From: JAVVHE01 sp032249695
Lineage (GTDB): Bacteria; Pseudomonadota; Alphaproteobacteria; Sphingomonadales; Sphingomonadaceae
Length of the DNA stretch: 64,000 nucleotides
NCBI GenBank assembly: GCA_032249695.1
Contig: JAVVHE010000010.1
Location: 41,486 to 105,485, forward strand
Direction of reading: 5' to 3'
Both the position numbers and the translations under genes were made by a program. Every line of letters begins with the position of its first letter. The stretch's first letter is position 1. Shown piece after piece: positions 51,646 through 59,704 of the stretch. The notes under the pieces were generated by a model. That model was not told where the DNA came from. It worked only from the letters and a program-made list of their open reading frames with translations, and made no database searches.

Positions 51646-52605
51646 TTACCACCGGACGGCGGCTGCACCCCAGGTGAAGCCGCCGCCCATCGCTTCGAGC
51701 AGCAACAGCTGGCCCGGCTGGATGCGCCCGTCGCGCACGGCTGCATCGAGTGCGAGCGGCACCGAGGCAGCCGACGTGTTCGCATGACGGTCGACGGTCA
51801 CCACGACGCGGCTAAGCGGCAGCGACAGCTTCTTCACGGTCGCCTCGAGGATGCGGAGGTTCGCCTGGTGCGGGATCAGCCAATCGACGTCGTCCGGCCC
51901 GGCGCCGGCCGCCGCCAGCGTTTCGACGAGCACGTCGGCGAGATTGACGACCGCGTGACGGAACACCTCGCGCCCGCGCATCCTGAGCTTGCCGACCGTC
52001 CCGGTCGTCGATGGCCCGCCATCGACATAGAGCAGCTCGCTGTGCCGCCCGTCGGTGTGAAGGCGCGTGGCGAGCACCCCGGAATGGCTCTCCTCCAGCC
52101 GCAACAGCACCGCTCCGGCGCCGTCGCCGAACAGCACGCAGGTGCCGCGATCCTGCCAATCGAGGATCCGGCTGAAGGTTTCCGATCCGATCACGAGCGC
52201 GATGCGGCCGCTGCCCGAACGTAGCATGCCGTCGGCAACCGCGAGCGCGTAGAGGAACCCCGAGCAGACCGCCCCGATATCGAAGGCGGCGGCGCGCCGG
52301 GCACCCAGCATCGCCTGGATCGCAGTCGCGGTTGCGGGGAAGGTGTTGTCGGGCGTCGCGGTCGCCAGCACGATGAGGTCGACCTCGCCCGCGTCGATGC
52401 CAGCCGCCGTCAGCGCCGCGCGCGCAGCGTCGGCGCCGAGCGTCCCCGTCGTCTCGCCGTCGCCCGCGATGCGCCGTTCGCGAATGCCGGTGCGCTCGAC
52501 GATCCACGCGTCGCTCGTGTCGACGCGTTCGGCGAGCTCGGCGTTGGTGACGATGCGGCGCGGCAAAGCGGAGCCGGTGCCGATGATGCGCGAGCGGAGG
52601 GTCAA
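51646..52605 (-). CDS. fabH: Beta-ketoacyl-ACP synthase III
   Basis: Initiates fatty acid synthesis by condensing acetyl-CoA with malonyl-ACP. The protein is 319 residues. The catalytic triad is visible as C114 (AVCSGFLYAL), H246 (PHQANLRI) and N276 (HANTSAAS). N-terminus SRIIGTGSALPRRIVTN and VERTGIRERRI are diagnostic. It follows plsX by 11 bases on the same strand. Confidence 0.97.
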   Translation of the reverse strand: MTLRSRIIGTGSALPRRIVTNAELAERVDTSDAWIVERTGIRERRIAGDGETTGTLGADAARAALTAAGIDAGEVDLIVLATATPDNTFPATATAIQAMLGARRAAAFDIGAVCSGFLYALAVADGMLRSGSGRIALVIGSETFSRILDWQDRGTCVLFGDGAGAVLLRLEESHSGVLATRLHTDGRHSELLYVDGGPSTTGTVGKLRMRGREVFRHAVVNLADVLVETLAAAGAGPDDVDWLIPHQANLRILEATVKKLSLPLSRVVVTVDRHANTSAASVPLALDAAVRDGRIQPGQLLLLEAMGGGFTWGAAAVRW

Positions 52606-52616
52606 ACCGGTCTGCC

Positions 52617-53669
52617 TCAGGCTGCCGCGGCTGGGTCGCGCGGCTCGGCGAGCCGCGGGCCGATCAGCGCCAAGTCGGCCGCGATCTTCTTGCCGATGCC
52701 GTCGGCCGCCAGATCGTGTGCGACGCCGATCGCGTTGGCCATGCCCTCGGCGCTCGCCCCGCCATGCGATTTCACCACCAGCCCGTTCAGCCCCAGGAAG
52801 ACGGCGCCATTATGGCTGTTGGGATCGACATGCGTCTTGAGGCTGGTGAGCGCGCCGCGGGCAAGCGCTGCGCCGAGCCGGGAAAAAAACGTCGAGCGGA
52901 AGGCGTCGGCGAGCAGGCGCGTGATCAGCCGCGCGGTGCCTTCGGCCGTCTTCAATGCGACATTGCCGGAAAACCCATCGGTCACGATCACGTCGGTATC
53001 GCCAAGGATCATCGAATCGCCTTCGACAAAGCCAAGGAAACGGATCGGCAGCTCCGCGCCCTTCAAGACCTCGGCAGCCTCGCGCAGCTCCTCGGTGCCC
53101 TTCATCTCCTCGACCCCGACGTTCAGCAGCGCCACACGCGGCTTCGACAGCCCAAGCGTGGTGCGTGCGAAGGCTGCGCCCATCACTGCGAACTGCACGA
53201 GATTCTGGCTTGAGCATTCGACGTTGGCGCCGAGGTCCAGCATCACCGAATCGCTGCGCCCGGTGGGCAGCAGCGCGGCGAGCGCGGGGCGGTCGATCCC
53301 CTCCTGCGTCCGCAGGATCAGTTTCGCCATCGCCATCAGGGCGCCGGTATTGCCAGCCGACACCGCGACATGCGCGTCGCCAGCCGCCACCGCCCGGATC
53401 GCGAGCCCCATCGAGCTGTTCTGCCCGCGGCGAAGCGCATGGCTGGGCCGATCGGTTGCCAGCACGACGTCGTCGGTGTGGATCGTCTCGGCGGACTGAG
53501 CGAGCGCCGGGTGCGCGGCCAGCCCCGCCGCGATCGCCGCCTGGTCGCCGAACAGCTTGAAGCGCAGCTTGGGGTAGCGCAGGCGCGCGAGCGAGGCGCC
53601 GGCAAGCGCCAGCTTCGGCCCGCCGTCGCCGCCCATCACATCCATCGCAACGACCGGCTCGACGGCCAT
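52617..53669 (-). CDS. plsX: Phosphate acyltransferase PlsX
   Basis: Makes acyl-phosphate from acyl-ACP for phospholipid synthesis. The protein is 350 residues; the N-terminal VVAMDVMGGDGGPKLALAGA and the SAGNTGALMAMAKL and GFSGNVALKTAEG blocks are diagnostic. ATG 53669 is used. Together with rpmF upstream and fabH downstream it forms the conserved rpmF–plsX–fabH cluster. Confidence 0.97.
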   Translation of the reverse strand: MAVEPVVAMDVMGGDGGPKLALAGASLARLRYPKLRFKLFGDQAAIAAGLAAHPALAQSAETIHTDDVVLATDRPSHALRRGQNSSMGLAIRAVAAGDAHVAVSAGNTGALMAMAKLILRTQEGIDRPALAALLPTGRSDSVMLDLGANVECSSQNLVQFAVMGAAFARTTLGLSKPRVALLNVGVEEMKGTEELREAAEVLKGAELPIRFLGFVEGDSMILGDTDVIVTDGFSGNVALKTAEGTARLITRLLADAFRSTFFSRLGAALARGALTSLKTHVDPNSHNGAVFLGLNGLVVKSHGGASAEGMANAIGVAHDLAADGIGKKIAADLALIGPRLAEPRDPAAAA

Positions 53670-53710
53670 GCGCCTAACGCTCCCCGCCGCGCCGTGTGGT
53701 CAACCCGCGA

Positions 53711-53890
53711 TCAGCTCGCGATTTCGATCACTTCCCGGTCATTATAGTGGCCGCATGCCATGCACAGATTGTGCGGCCGCTTCAGTTCGCCGCAATTCGG
53801 GCACTCCTGGAACGCAGCGGGCGTCAGGGCGTGGTGGCTGCGACGCATGTTGCGCCGCGAGGGCGTGGTCTTTCGCTTCGGGACGGCCAT
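53711..53890 (-). CDS. rpmF: 50S ribosomal protein L32
   Basis: A 59-residue ribosomal protein beginning AVPKRKTTPSRRNMRRSHH and carrying a zinc-ribbon-like CPNCGELKRPHNLCMACGHY (three or four of the ribbon cysteines visible). It ends REVIEIAS. The start ATG is at 53890. It is the first gene of the plsX–fabH run on the minus strand, separated from csbD by a strong terminator. Confidence 0.97.
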   Translation of the reverse strand: MAVPKRKTTPSRRNMRRSHHALTPAAFQECPNCGELKRPHNLCMACGHYNDREVIEIAS

Positions 53891-54027
53891 TGAAAGTCAC
53901 TCGCTAGCTGGTGGCGCGGAGGATCAGCGCGCACGCGCGCCTGGCCGCAACCGGGCCATTCCTGCCTTCAAGCCCCATAGCATAGCGCTTGGGGCGAGCC
54001 AATCAAGGCTGGGCGGCCCCGCGCAAC

Positions 54028-54064
54028 GAAAAAGCGGGGCGGCGGACTCATGCCGCCGCCCCGC
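54028..54064 (-). terminator. Strong rho-independent terminator after csbD
   Basis: GCGGGGCGGCGG (54034-54045) pairs perfectly with CCGCCGCCCCGC (54053-54064), a 12-bp stem with a seven-base loop. On the minus strand it is followed by TTTTT (54033-54029). It lies about 90 bases beyond the csbD stop and well before rpmF. Confidence 0.85.
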
Positions 54065-54151
54065 CGCGATCGTTAAAATCCCGTGCCGGCGGGCCGTGCT
54101 GGGCTGCCTGCGACACCGATCCCTACGCACGACATCGACAGGTCACGGCGA

Positions 54152-54328
54152 TCAGCTGTCGCCGCGAACGGTGTCCTTGACGCTGCCCCAGGTGTTCTGG
54201 GCCTTGCCCTCGGCCTGCTCGGCCTTGCCTTCGGCTTCGGTCTTCTTGTCACCGACCAGCTTGCCGAAGCCTTCCTTGATCTCGCCGACGACCTTCTTGG
54301 CGGCGCCTTCGATCCGGTCTGAGTCCAT
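54152..54328 (-). CDS. CsbD-family stress protein
   Basis: A 58-residue, very hydrophilic protein of the CsbD family: DSDRIEGAAKKVVGEIKEGF, then GKLVGDKKTEAEGKAEQAEG. Family members are general-stress proteins (sigma-B controlled in Bacillus; EcfG-linked in alphaproteobacteria). The ATG at 54328 has AAGGACGAG upstream. Single gene with its own terminator. Confidence 0.92.
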   Translation of the reverse strand: MDSDRIEGAAKKVVGEIKEGFGKLVGDKKTEAEGKAEQAEGKAQNTWGSVKDTVRGDS

Positions 54329-54396
54329 CGTCTCGTCCTTCCTGATTGAAATGGTGGATGTGTAACGCTTGGGTTGCGTAACGGTTTCCCTGCCTG

Positions 54397-55062
54397 TCAC
54401 GCGACCAGCGCCGGATCGCCGACAAACGGGTTGCTGCGGCGTTCTGCCCCGATCGTCGTCATTGCTCCGTGACCGGGAAGGACCCGCGTCTCGTCGCCGA
54501 GCGGCCACAATTTGTTGCGGATCGAATCGATCAGCTCGCCCATGTCGCCGCGCGGGAAATCGGTGCGGCCCACCGATCCCTGGAACAGCACGTCGCCGAC
54601 AATCGCGATGCGCGTCGGCGCGTGGTGGAAGATCACGTGCCCCGGCGTGTGGCCGGGGGTGTGGTGGACTGCGAAGTTCTCGTGACCGACCGTGACCGTG
54701 TCGCCCTCCCTAAGCCAGCGGTCGGGCGTGAACGGCCTTGCATCGGGCATCCCGTAGCTGCGCCCCACCTCGGCGTGCATCGCGATCCAGAAGGCGTCCT
54801 CGGGGTGCGGTCCCTCGATCGGCACGCCAAGCTCCTCGGCGAGCAGCCCGGCCTCGCCGCAATGGTCGATATGGCCGTGCGTCAGGATCAGCTTCTCGAT
54901 CGTGACGCCCTGTCGCCGCGCTGCATCGATCAGCTTCAGCCGGTCGCCGCCCGGATCGACGAACGCGCCGCGCATCGTCTCCTTGCACCAGAGGAGCGTG
55001 CAGTTCTGCTGCAGCGGGGTCACGGGGATGATCGCTGCGCCGATCGCGGGGGTCTGGGTCAC
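54397..55062 (-). CDS. MBL-fold metallo-hydrolase (glyoxalase II-like)
   Basis: A 221-residue metallo-beta-lactamase fold hydrolase. The metal motif THGHIDHCGEA (HxHxDH), HHTPGHTPGHVIFH, VGDVLFQGSVGRTDFPRGD and VLPGHGAMTTIGAER supply the remaining ligands. It resembles the YcbL-type glyoxalase II subgroup. Start GTG 55062. Divergent from the aspartate aminotransferase gene. Substrate is inferred. Confidence 0.9.
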   Translation of the reverse strand: MTQTPAIGAAIIPVTPLQQNCTLLWCKETMRGAFVDPGGDRLKLIDAARRQGVTIEKLILTHGHIDHCGEAGLLAEELGVPIEGPHPEDAFWIAMHAEVGRSYGMPDARPFTPDRWLREGDTVTVGHENFAVHHTPGHTPGHVIFHHAPTRIAIVGDVLFQGSVGRTDFPRGDMGELIDSIRNKLWPLGDETRVLPGHGAMTTIGAERRSNPFVGDPALVA

Positions 55063-55157
55063 GTGCGTCAGCTAGGCACGGGCGCCCGCGACCGCCACCC
55101 TTGAACGCCGCCGCGCCACGTTCCATGCGGGAGCCGCGACACGGGGGAGCCTGCTGC

Positions 55158-56354
55158 ATGAGACTGTCCGCCGCCATCGGGCGCATCCAGCCCAGCGCCA
55201 CGCTTGCCATCATGGCGCGCGCGGCAGAGCTGCGGGCGGGCGGGCGCGATATCATCTCGCTGTCCGTCGGCGAGCCCGACTTCCCGCCGCCGCCGAGCGC
55301 GTGCACGGCGGCCATCGCTGCGATCGAGCGCGGCGAGCATGCCTATACCGCGGTCGAAGGCACGCGCGCGCTGCGCGAGGCGGTGCAGGCGAAGTTCGCG
55401 CGCGAGAACGGCCTCCAGTACGGGCTGGACGAGCTCATCGTGACGACGGGCGGCAAGCAGGCGATCTGGAACGCGTTCCAGGCGACGCTCGATGACGGCG
55501 ACGAGGTGCTGATCCCCACGCCTTACTGGGTCAGCTACCCCGACATGGCGCTGCTGGCTGGAGGCACGCCGGTGTTCGTTCAGACCACCGAAGCCGCCGG
55601 CTACCGCCTCGACCCGCACGCGCTTGCAGGCGCGATCGGCCCGCGCACGCGCTGGTTCGTGCTCAATTCACCGTCCAATCCCACCGGCATCACCTACAGC
55701 GCCGCCGAGCTGCGCGCGTTCGCCGATGTACTGCTGGAGCATCCGGACCTGCAGATCCTGTCCGACGACATGTACGAGCATATCCGCTACGGCGACGACG
55801 CCTTCGCGACGATCGCTGCGGTTGAGCCGCGGCTGAAGGGGCGCACGCTGACGCTGAACGGTGCATCGAAGGCGTTCAGCATGACGGGCTGGCGCATCGG
55901 CTATGCGGGCGGCCCGCGCGACCTGATCCGCGCCATGGCCAAGGCGCAGAGCCAGACGACCGCCAACCCCAGCGTCATCGCGCAGGAGGCGGCGGTCGGC
56001 GCGCTGACCGGCGACCTCGGCTTCCTGGAGGAGCGCCGCGCCGACTATCAGCGCCGCCGCGACCTGGTGCACGCCCGCATCACCGCGATCCCCGGCCTCA
56101 GCGCGCCGCTGCCAGAGGGCGCGTTCTACCTCTATGTCGGCTGCACCGGCCTCATTGGCCGCACCACGCCCGCTGGTGCGCAGCTGACGACCGACGAGGA
56201 TGTGGCCGCGTGGCTGCTGGAGAACGGGGTCGCAGTCGTCCACGGCGCAGCCTTCGGAGCGTCTCCGGCCTTCCGCATCAGCTACGCGGTCGCGCCCGCT
56301 CAGCTCGCCGAAGCGTGCCGCCGGATCGAAGCAGCCGTTGCGAGCCTCGCCTGA
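55158..56354 (+). CDS. aatA: Aspartate aminotransferase (PLP class I)
   Basis: A 398-residue aminotransferase of the alphaproteobacterial AatA type (aspartate, possibly also prephenate). The N-terminus reads RIQPSATLAIMARAAELRAG followed by LSVGEPDF; the PLP lysine is in NGASKAFSMTGWRIGYA; SNPTGITY and the C-terminal FRISYAVA block are conserved. ATG 55158 follows GGGGGAG at good spacing. Confidence 0.95.
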   Translation: MRLSAAIGRIQPSATLAIMARAAELRAGGRDIISLSVGEPDFPPPPSACTAAIAAIERGEHAYTAVEGTRALREAVQAKFARENGLQYGLDELIVTTGGKQAIWNAFQATLDDGDEVLIPTPYWVSYPDMALLAGGTPVFVQTTEAAGYRLDPHALAGAIGPRTRWFVLNSPSNPTGITYSAAELRAFADVLLEHPDLQILSDDMYEHIRYGDDAFATIAAVEPRLKGRTLTLNGASKAFSMTGWRIGYAGGPRDLIRAMAKAQSQTTANPSVIAQEAAVGALTGDLGFLEERRADYQRRRDLVHARITAIPGLSAPLPEGAFYLYVGCTGLIGRTTPAGAQLTTDEDVAAWLLENGVAVVHGAAFGASPAFRISYAVAPAQLAEACRRIEAAVASLA

Positions 56355-56478
56355 GCGAATGCGGCCGCCGGCGCGTTTGCACCCCGCTCCACTCGGCGTT
56401 CGGGCGGACGCCGACGGCTTTGAATGGCAGTGGATGACAGATTTGTGACAACGGCGCTGGCCGGCTAACCCCTCTTCC

Positions 56479-57192
56479 GTGAAGATCGTCGCGCTGTTCA
56501 GCCTGAAAGGCGGAGTGGGAAAATCGACGCTCGCGCTGCACCTCGCGCACATGGCGGCGAGCGTCGGCGGGCGGCGCACGGTGCTGTCGGATCTCGATGC
56601 GCAGGGCGCCGCGACCTTCCTGCTCGGCGCCGAGCCGACTCCGGACACCCACGCGCGCCGCCACCTTGACGGCCCCGCGCTCGACAGCGCGCCGAAGCGC
56701 ACGCCGCACGCGCAACTGGCGCTGATCGCTGCCGACAAGTCGCTGCGCCATCTGGAGCGCGACCTCGCGGGCGCGGGCAAGCGCGACCTTGCGCGGCTGG
56801 CAGCGACGCTTGCGCCGCATTGCGATCGGCTGATCCTCGATCGTCCGCCTGGCCAGTCGGCGCTCGCCGAACAGCTGTTCCGCGCCGCCGACCTGATTGT
56901 CGAGCCGATCGTGCCCACCCCGCTTTCCGAGCGCGCGCACCGAGCGCTCGTCGCGCATCTGGAGAGGCACCACCGCGGCTGCCCGCCGCTGCTGCCGACG
57001 TTCAACATGGCCGACCGCCGCCGAACGCTCCACGCGCACGCGCTCGCCGCCGCGCCCGAGCGCCCGGTCGTGCCCTTCGCCGCAGCGATCGAGCGCGTCG
57101 GTCTGACCGCGCGGCCCGTGCCGCCGGGCAGCCCCGCCTCGCGCGCGTTTGCCGAGCTGTGGGCCGCGGCGGAACGCCGCCTGATCGGCTAG
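56479..57192 (+). CDS. Orphan ParA-family ATPase
   Basis: A 237-residue ParA/MinD-type ATPase. The deviant Walker A is SLKGGVGKST (residues 8-17, with both lysines), LSDLDAQGAATFLLG is the second motif, and LILDRPPG replaces the usual DxPPG Walker B-type motif. No ParB gene or parS-like repeat is near, so it is not a standard plasmid-partition gene. The start is GTG 56479. It is followed 70 bases later by an SDR gene. Confidence 0.85.
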   Translation: MKIVALFSLKGGVGKSTLALHLAHMAASVGGRRTVLSDLDAQGAATFLLGAEPTPDTHARRHLDGPALDSAPKRTPHAQLALIAADKSLRHLERDLAGAGKRDLARLAATLAPHCDRLILDRPPGQSALAEQLFRAADLIVEPIVPTPLSERAHRALVAHLERHHRGCPPLLPTFNMADRRRTLHAHALAAAPERPVVPFAAAIERVGLTARPVPPGSPASRAFAELWAAAERRLIG

Positions 57193-57261
57193 CCCACCGG
57201 GTTCCGGAGCCGCCGCGCCAGGCCGGGCGTTCCACCCGCAGCGAACCGCGTCGGAGCCGCC

Positions 57262-58281
57262 ATGCCAAGTCTGAAGCCCATCAACCGCCAGACGATCGTG
57301 CTGACCGGCGCGTCCTCCGGCATCGGCCTCGCCACCGCCGAGCGCGCCGCGCGCAAGGGCGCCAAGCTGATGATCGCCTCGCGCAACGGCGAAGAGTTGC
57401 AGCGCATCGCCGAGCGCCTCGGCAAGCGCTTCGGGACCGAAGTCGAACCGTTCGCGCTCGATGTCGCCGATCCCGACGCCGTGCTCGCGCTGAGGGACGC
57501 AGCGATCGCGCGCTTCGGCGGTTTCGACAGCTGGGTGAACGACGCAGCGTCCGCGACCTACGGCAAGTTGACCGAAGTGACGCTGGAAGACCACCGCCGC
57601 GTGTTCGAGGTCGGCTACTGGGGCACCGTTCAGGGCAGTCTCGCCGCGGCCGCGCACCTCAAGCTGCGCGGCGGCGCGCTCGTCAATCTGGGCTCGATCC
57701 TGTCCGAGCGGAGCGTCAACCTGCAGGGCCCCTATTGCGCGATGAAGCACGCGGTGAAGGGCTTCACCGATACGCTGCGTATGGAGCTTGCGGTCAATGC
57801 GCCGAACGTCTCGGTCACGCTCATCAAGCCGGCCGGGATCAACACGCCCTACCCCGAACACGCGCGCAACTATCTCGATCAGCCCGTGCGGATTCCGCCC
57901 GTGCTCTACGATCCGCGGCTGGTGGCGAAGGCGATCCTCCACGCCTGCGAGACGCCGACTCGCGAGCTGACGGTCGGCGGCAGCGGCTGGCTGATCGAAA
58001 AGCTGGGCAACCTCGCGCCGACGGCTGCCGACAGCTTCACCGAACTATTCGGCAAGGCGCTGCAGACCACGCGCCGGCTGCCTCCGGCCGCGCGCATCGA
58101 CAACCTGTTCCGCCCGCGCGAGGACGGAGCGATCGAGAGCAGCGGCGATTATCGAGTTCGGCGCACCAGCCTGATGCTGGAGGCGCAGATGCACCCGGGC
58201 ATCGCCGCGATCGGCGGGATTGCTGCGGCGGGTGCCGTGCTTGCGCTGGCGGGGCTGGGCGCGGCGCGGCGGGGACGATAG
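57262..58281 (+). CDS. SDR-family oxidoreductase with C-terminal membrane segment
   Basis: A 339-residue short-chain dehydrogenase. The nucleotide motif is VLTGASSGIGLATAE, the catalytic Ser is in LGSILSERSVNL and the YxxxK is YCAMKHAVKGF. The NNAG motif is altered to NDAAS. An extra C-terminal part (about residues 290-335) ends in a hydrophobic helix, AAIGGIAAAGAVLALAGLGA. This long SDR type is common in sphingomonads; substrate unknown. Confidence 0.88.
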   Translation: MPSLKPINRQTIVLTGASSGIGLATAERAARKGAKLMIASRNGEELQRIAERLGKRFGTEVEPFALDVADPDAVLALRDAAIARFGGFDSWVNDAASATYGKLTEVTLEDHRRVFEVGYWGTVQGSLAAAAHLKLRGGALVNLGSILSERSVNLQGPYCAMKHAVKGFTDTLRMELAVNAPNVSVTLIKPAGINTPYPEHARNYLDQPVRIPPVLYDPRLVAKAILHACETPTRELTVGGSGWLIEKLGNLAPTAADSFTELFGKALQTTRRLPPAARIDNLFRPREDGAIESSGDYRVRRTSLMLEAQMHPGIAAIGGIAAAGAVLALAGLGAARRGR

Positions 58282-58398
58282 AGCGGACGCCGCCGGGCAG
58301 CTTCGTTGCAGCGCTGCAGCGTTCTGCGCGCCCGGGCGTTCAGCCGCCTTGGGCGGCGCACGCCCGGGGACTGGCCCGAAGTCCCCCAAGGAGAAGCC

Positions 58399-59370
58399 AT
58401 GCCCGTTCGTTCGTCCGCCCCCTGGCTTGCGCTTCTTCTCGCAACCGGCGGCTGCGCCACCATGCCCGGCAGCGACCGGCTGGCGCAGAAGGACCCATGG
58501 GAGAAGTTCAACCGGGTCACCTACAAGCTCAACCGCGGGCTGGATCGCTATGCGTTCAAGCCGCTGGCGCAGGGCTATCGCTACAGCGTGCCGCAATCGG
58601 GGCGGCGCGGTGTGTCGAACGTCTACTCGAACACCACCGAGCCGCTGTCCTTCGTGAACGGCCTGCTGCAAGCCAAGCCCAAGGTGGCGTGGCGGGCATT
58701 TGCGCGCTTCGTCATCAATACCGTGCTGGGCGTGGGCGGGCTGGCCGATCACGCCACCGCGATGGGGCTGGCGCAGCAGAAGGAGGATTTCGGCCAGACC
58801 TTCGCGGTGTGGGGCATCCCGTCTGGCCCGTATCTGATGTTGCCCTTCTTCGGCCCGTCGACGCTGCGCGATGCGGTCGGCACCGTCGGCGAGTTCGCGG
58901 GCGGCAACCCGATGCAGACGATCCTCAACCAGGCGAACAACAGCCTGCTGTTCAATATCGGCACGACCGGCTTCCGCGTGCTCGATGCACGCAGCCGCGC
59001 GATCGACGCGGGCGCCGACGCGTTCCTCAACACCAGCGCCGATGAATATGCGGCGGTGAAGTCGGCCTACATCCAGTCGCGCCGCAATGACATCTACGAC
59101 GGCAACCCGCCGCCCGACGACGATTTCGGCCAGATGGCGCCCGAGCCTGCGTTGGAGCCTGCGGCTGGCACGCCCCCCGGAGCCGCGGCGCCCGAGCCGG
59201 CAGTGCCTGCGACCGAACCATCGGTGCCGCCGACCGCCGCGACGCCGCCTGCGCCGCAGAAGCCGGGTGGCGAGCCCACCGACGCCGGACCGCCCCCGCA
59301 GAGCCCGCGGGCGCCGGCCACGACGCCGGCGGGCCAACCCGTCGCGCCGCCGCGCGCGCGTCCGCAATGA
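58399..59370 (+). CDS. mlaA: MlaA (VacJ)-family lipoprotein
   Basis: Outer-membrane lipoprotein of the Mla phospholipid transport system, 323 residues. The lipobox is LLLATGGCATM (Cys near residue 19). The VacJ domain follows: DPWEKFNRVTYKLNRGLDRY, RFVINTVLGVGGLADHAT, GPYLMLPFFGPSTLRDAVG. An unusual Pro/Ala-rich tail of about 85 residues follows the domain. A perfect AAGGAG precedes ATG 58399. Its stop overlaps the next small lipoprotein gene by four bases. The mlaBCDEF genes are not adjacent. Confidence 0.95.
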   Translation: MPVRSSAPWLALLLATGGCATMPGSDRLAQKDPWEKFNRVTYKLNRGLDRYAFKPLAQGYRYSVPQSGRRGVSNVYSNTTEPLSFVNGLLQAKPKVAWRAFARFVINTVLGVGGLADHATAMGLAQQKEDFGQTFAVWGIPSGPYLMLPFFGPSTLRDAVGTVGEFAGGNPMQTILNQANNSLLFNIGTTGFRVLDARSRAIDAGADAFLNTSADEYAAVKSAYIQSRRNDIYDGNPPPDDDFGQMAPEPALEPAAGTPPGAAAPEPAVPATEPSVPPTAATPPAPQKPGGEPTDAGPPPQSPRAPATTPAGQPVAPPRARPQ

Positions 59371-59552
59371 CGCGGGCGCTGGTGGTTGGAGCGGTGCTGC
59401 TGGCGGCTGGCTGCTCCAAATCGGACAAGACCCTGTCCTCGGCCGAGATGAACGAAGCCGAAGCCCAGCAAGCCCGCGTCGCAGCCAAGGCGGACGCGGA
59501 CGTCCGCGCAGCCGAAGCCGACGCAGCGAAAGCACGCGGCGTAACGCGTTAG
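59367..59552 (+). CDS. Small lipoprotein of unknown function
   Basis: A 61-residue lipoprotein: lipobox VLLAAGCSKS (Cys at 16) and a short Ala/Glu-rich helical mature part (SSAEMNEAEAQQARVAAKAD). ATGA overlap with mlaA indicates co-translation. No known family is recognised. Confidence 0.75.
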   Translation: MTRALVVGAVLLAAGCSKSDKTLSSAEMNEAEAQQARVAAKADADVRAAEADAAKARGVTR

Positions 59553-59704
59553 TCCTCTCGCTGTCCCCCAGGCCGGGCTCGGGGAAGACCCGGTGGCGGC
59601 GGGGCGCTCGCGTTCCGAGACCGCGCCGACCCTAACGATGCTGCGCTCGGAAGGGACACGGGGCCGCACTGGTCCGCCCGCAGCGGCGTCGCCATAAGTC
59701 CACG

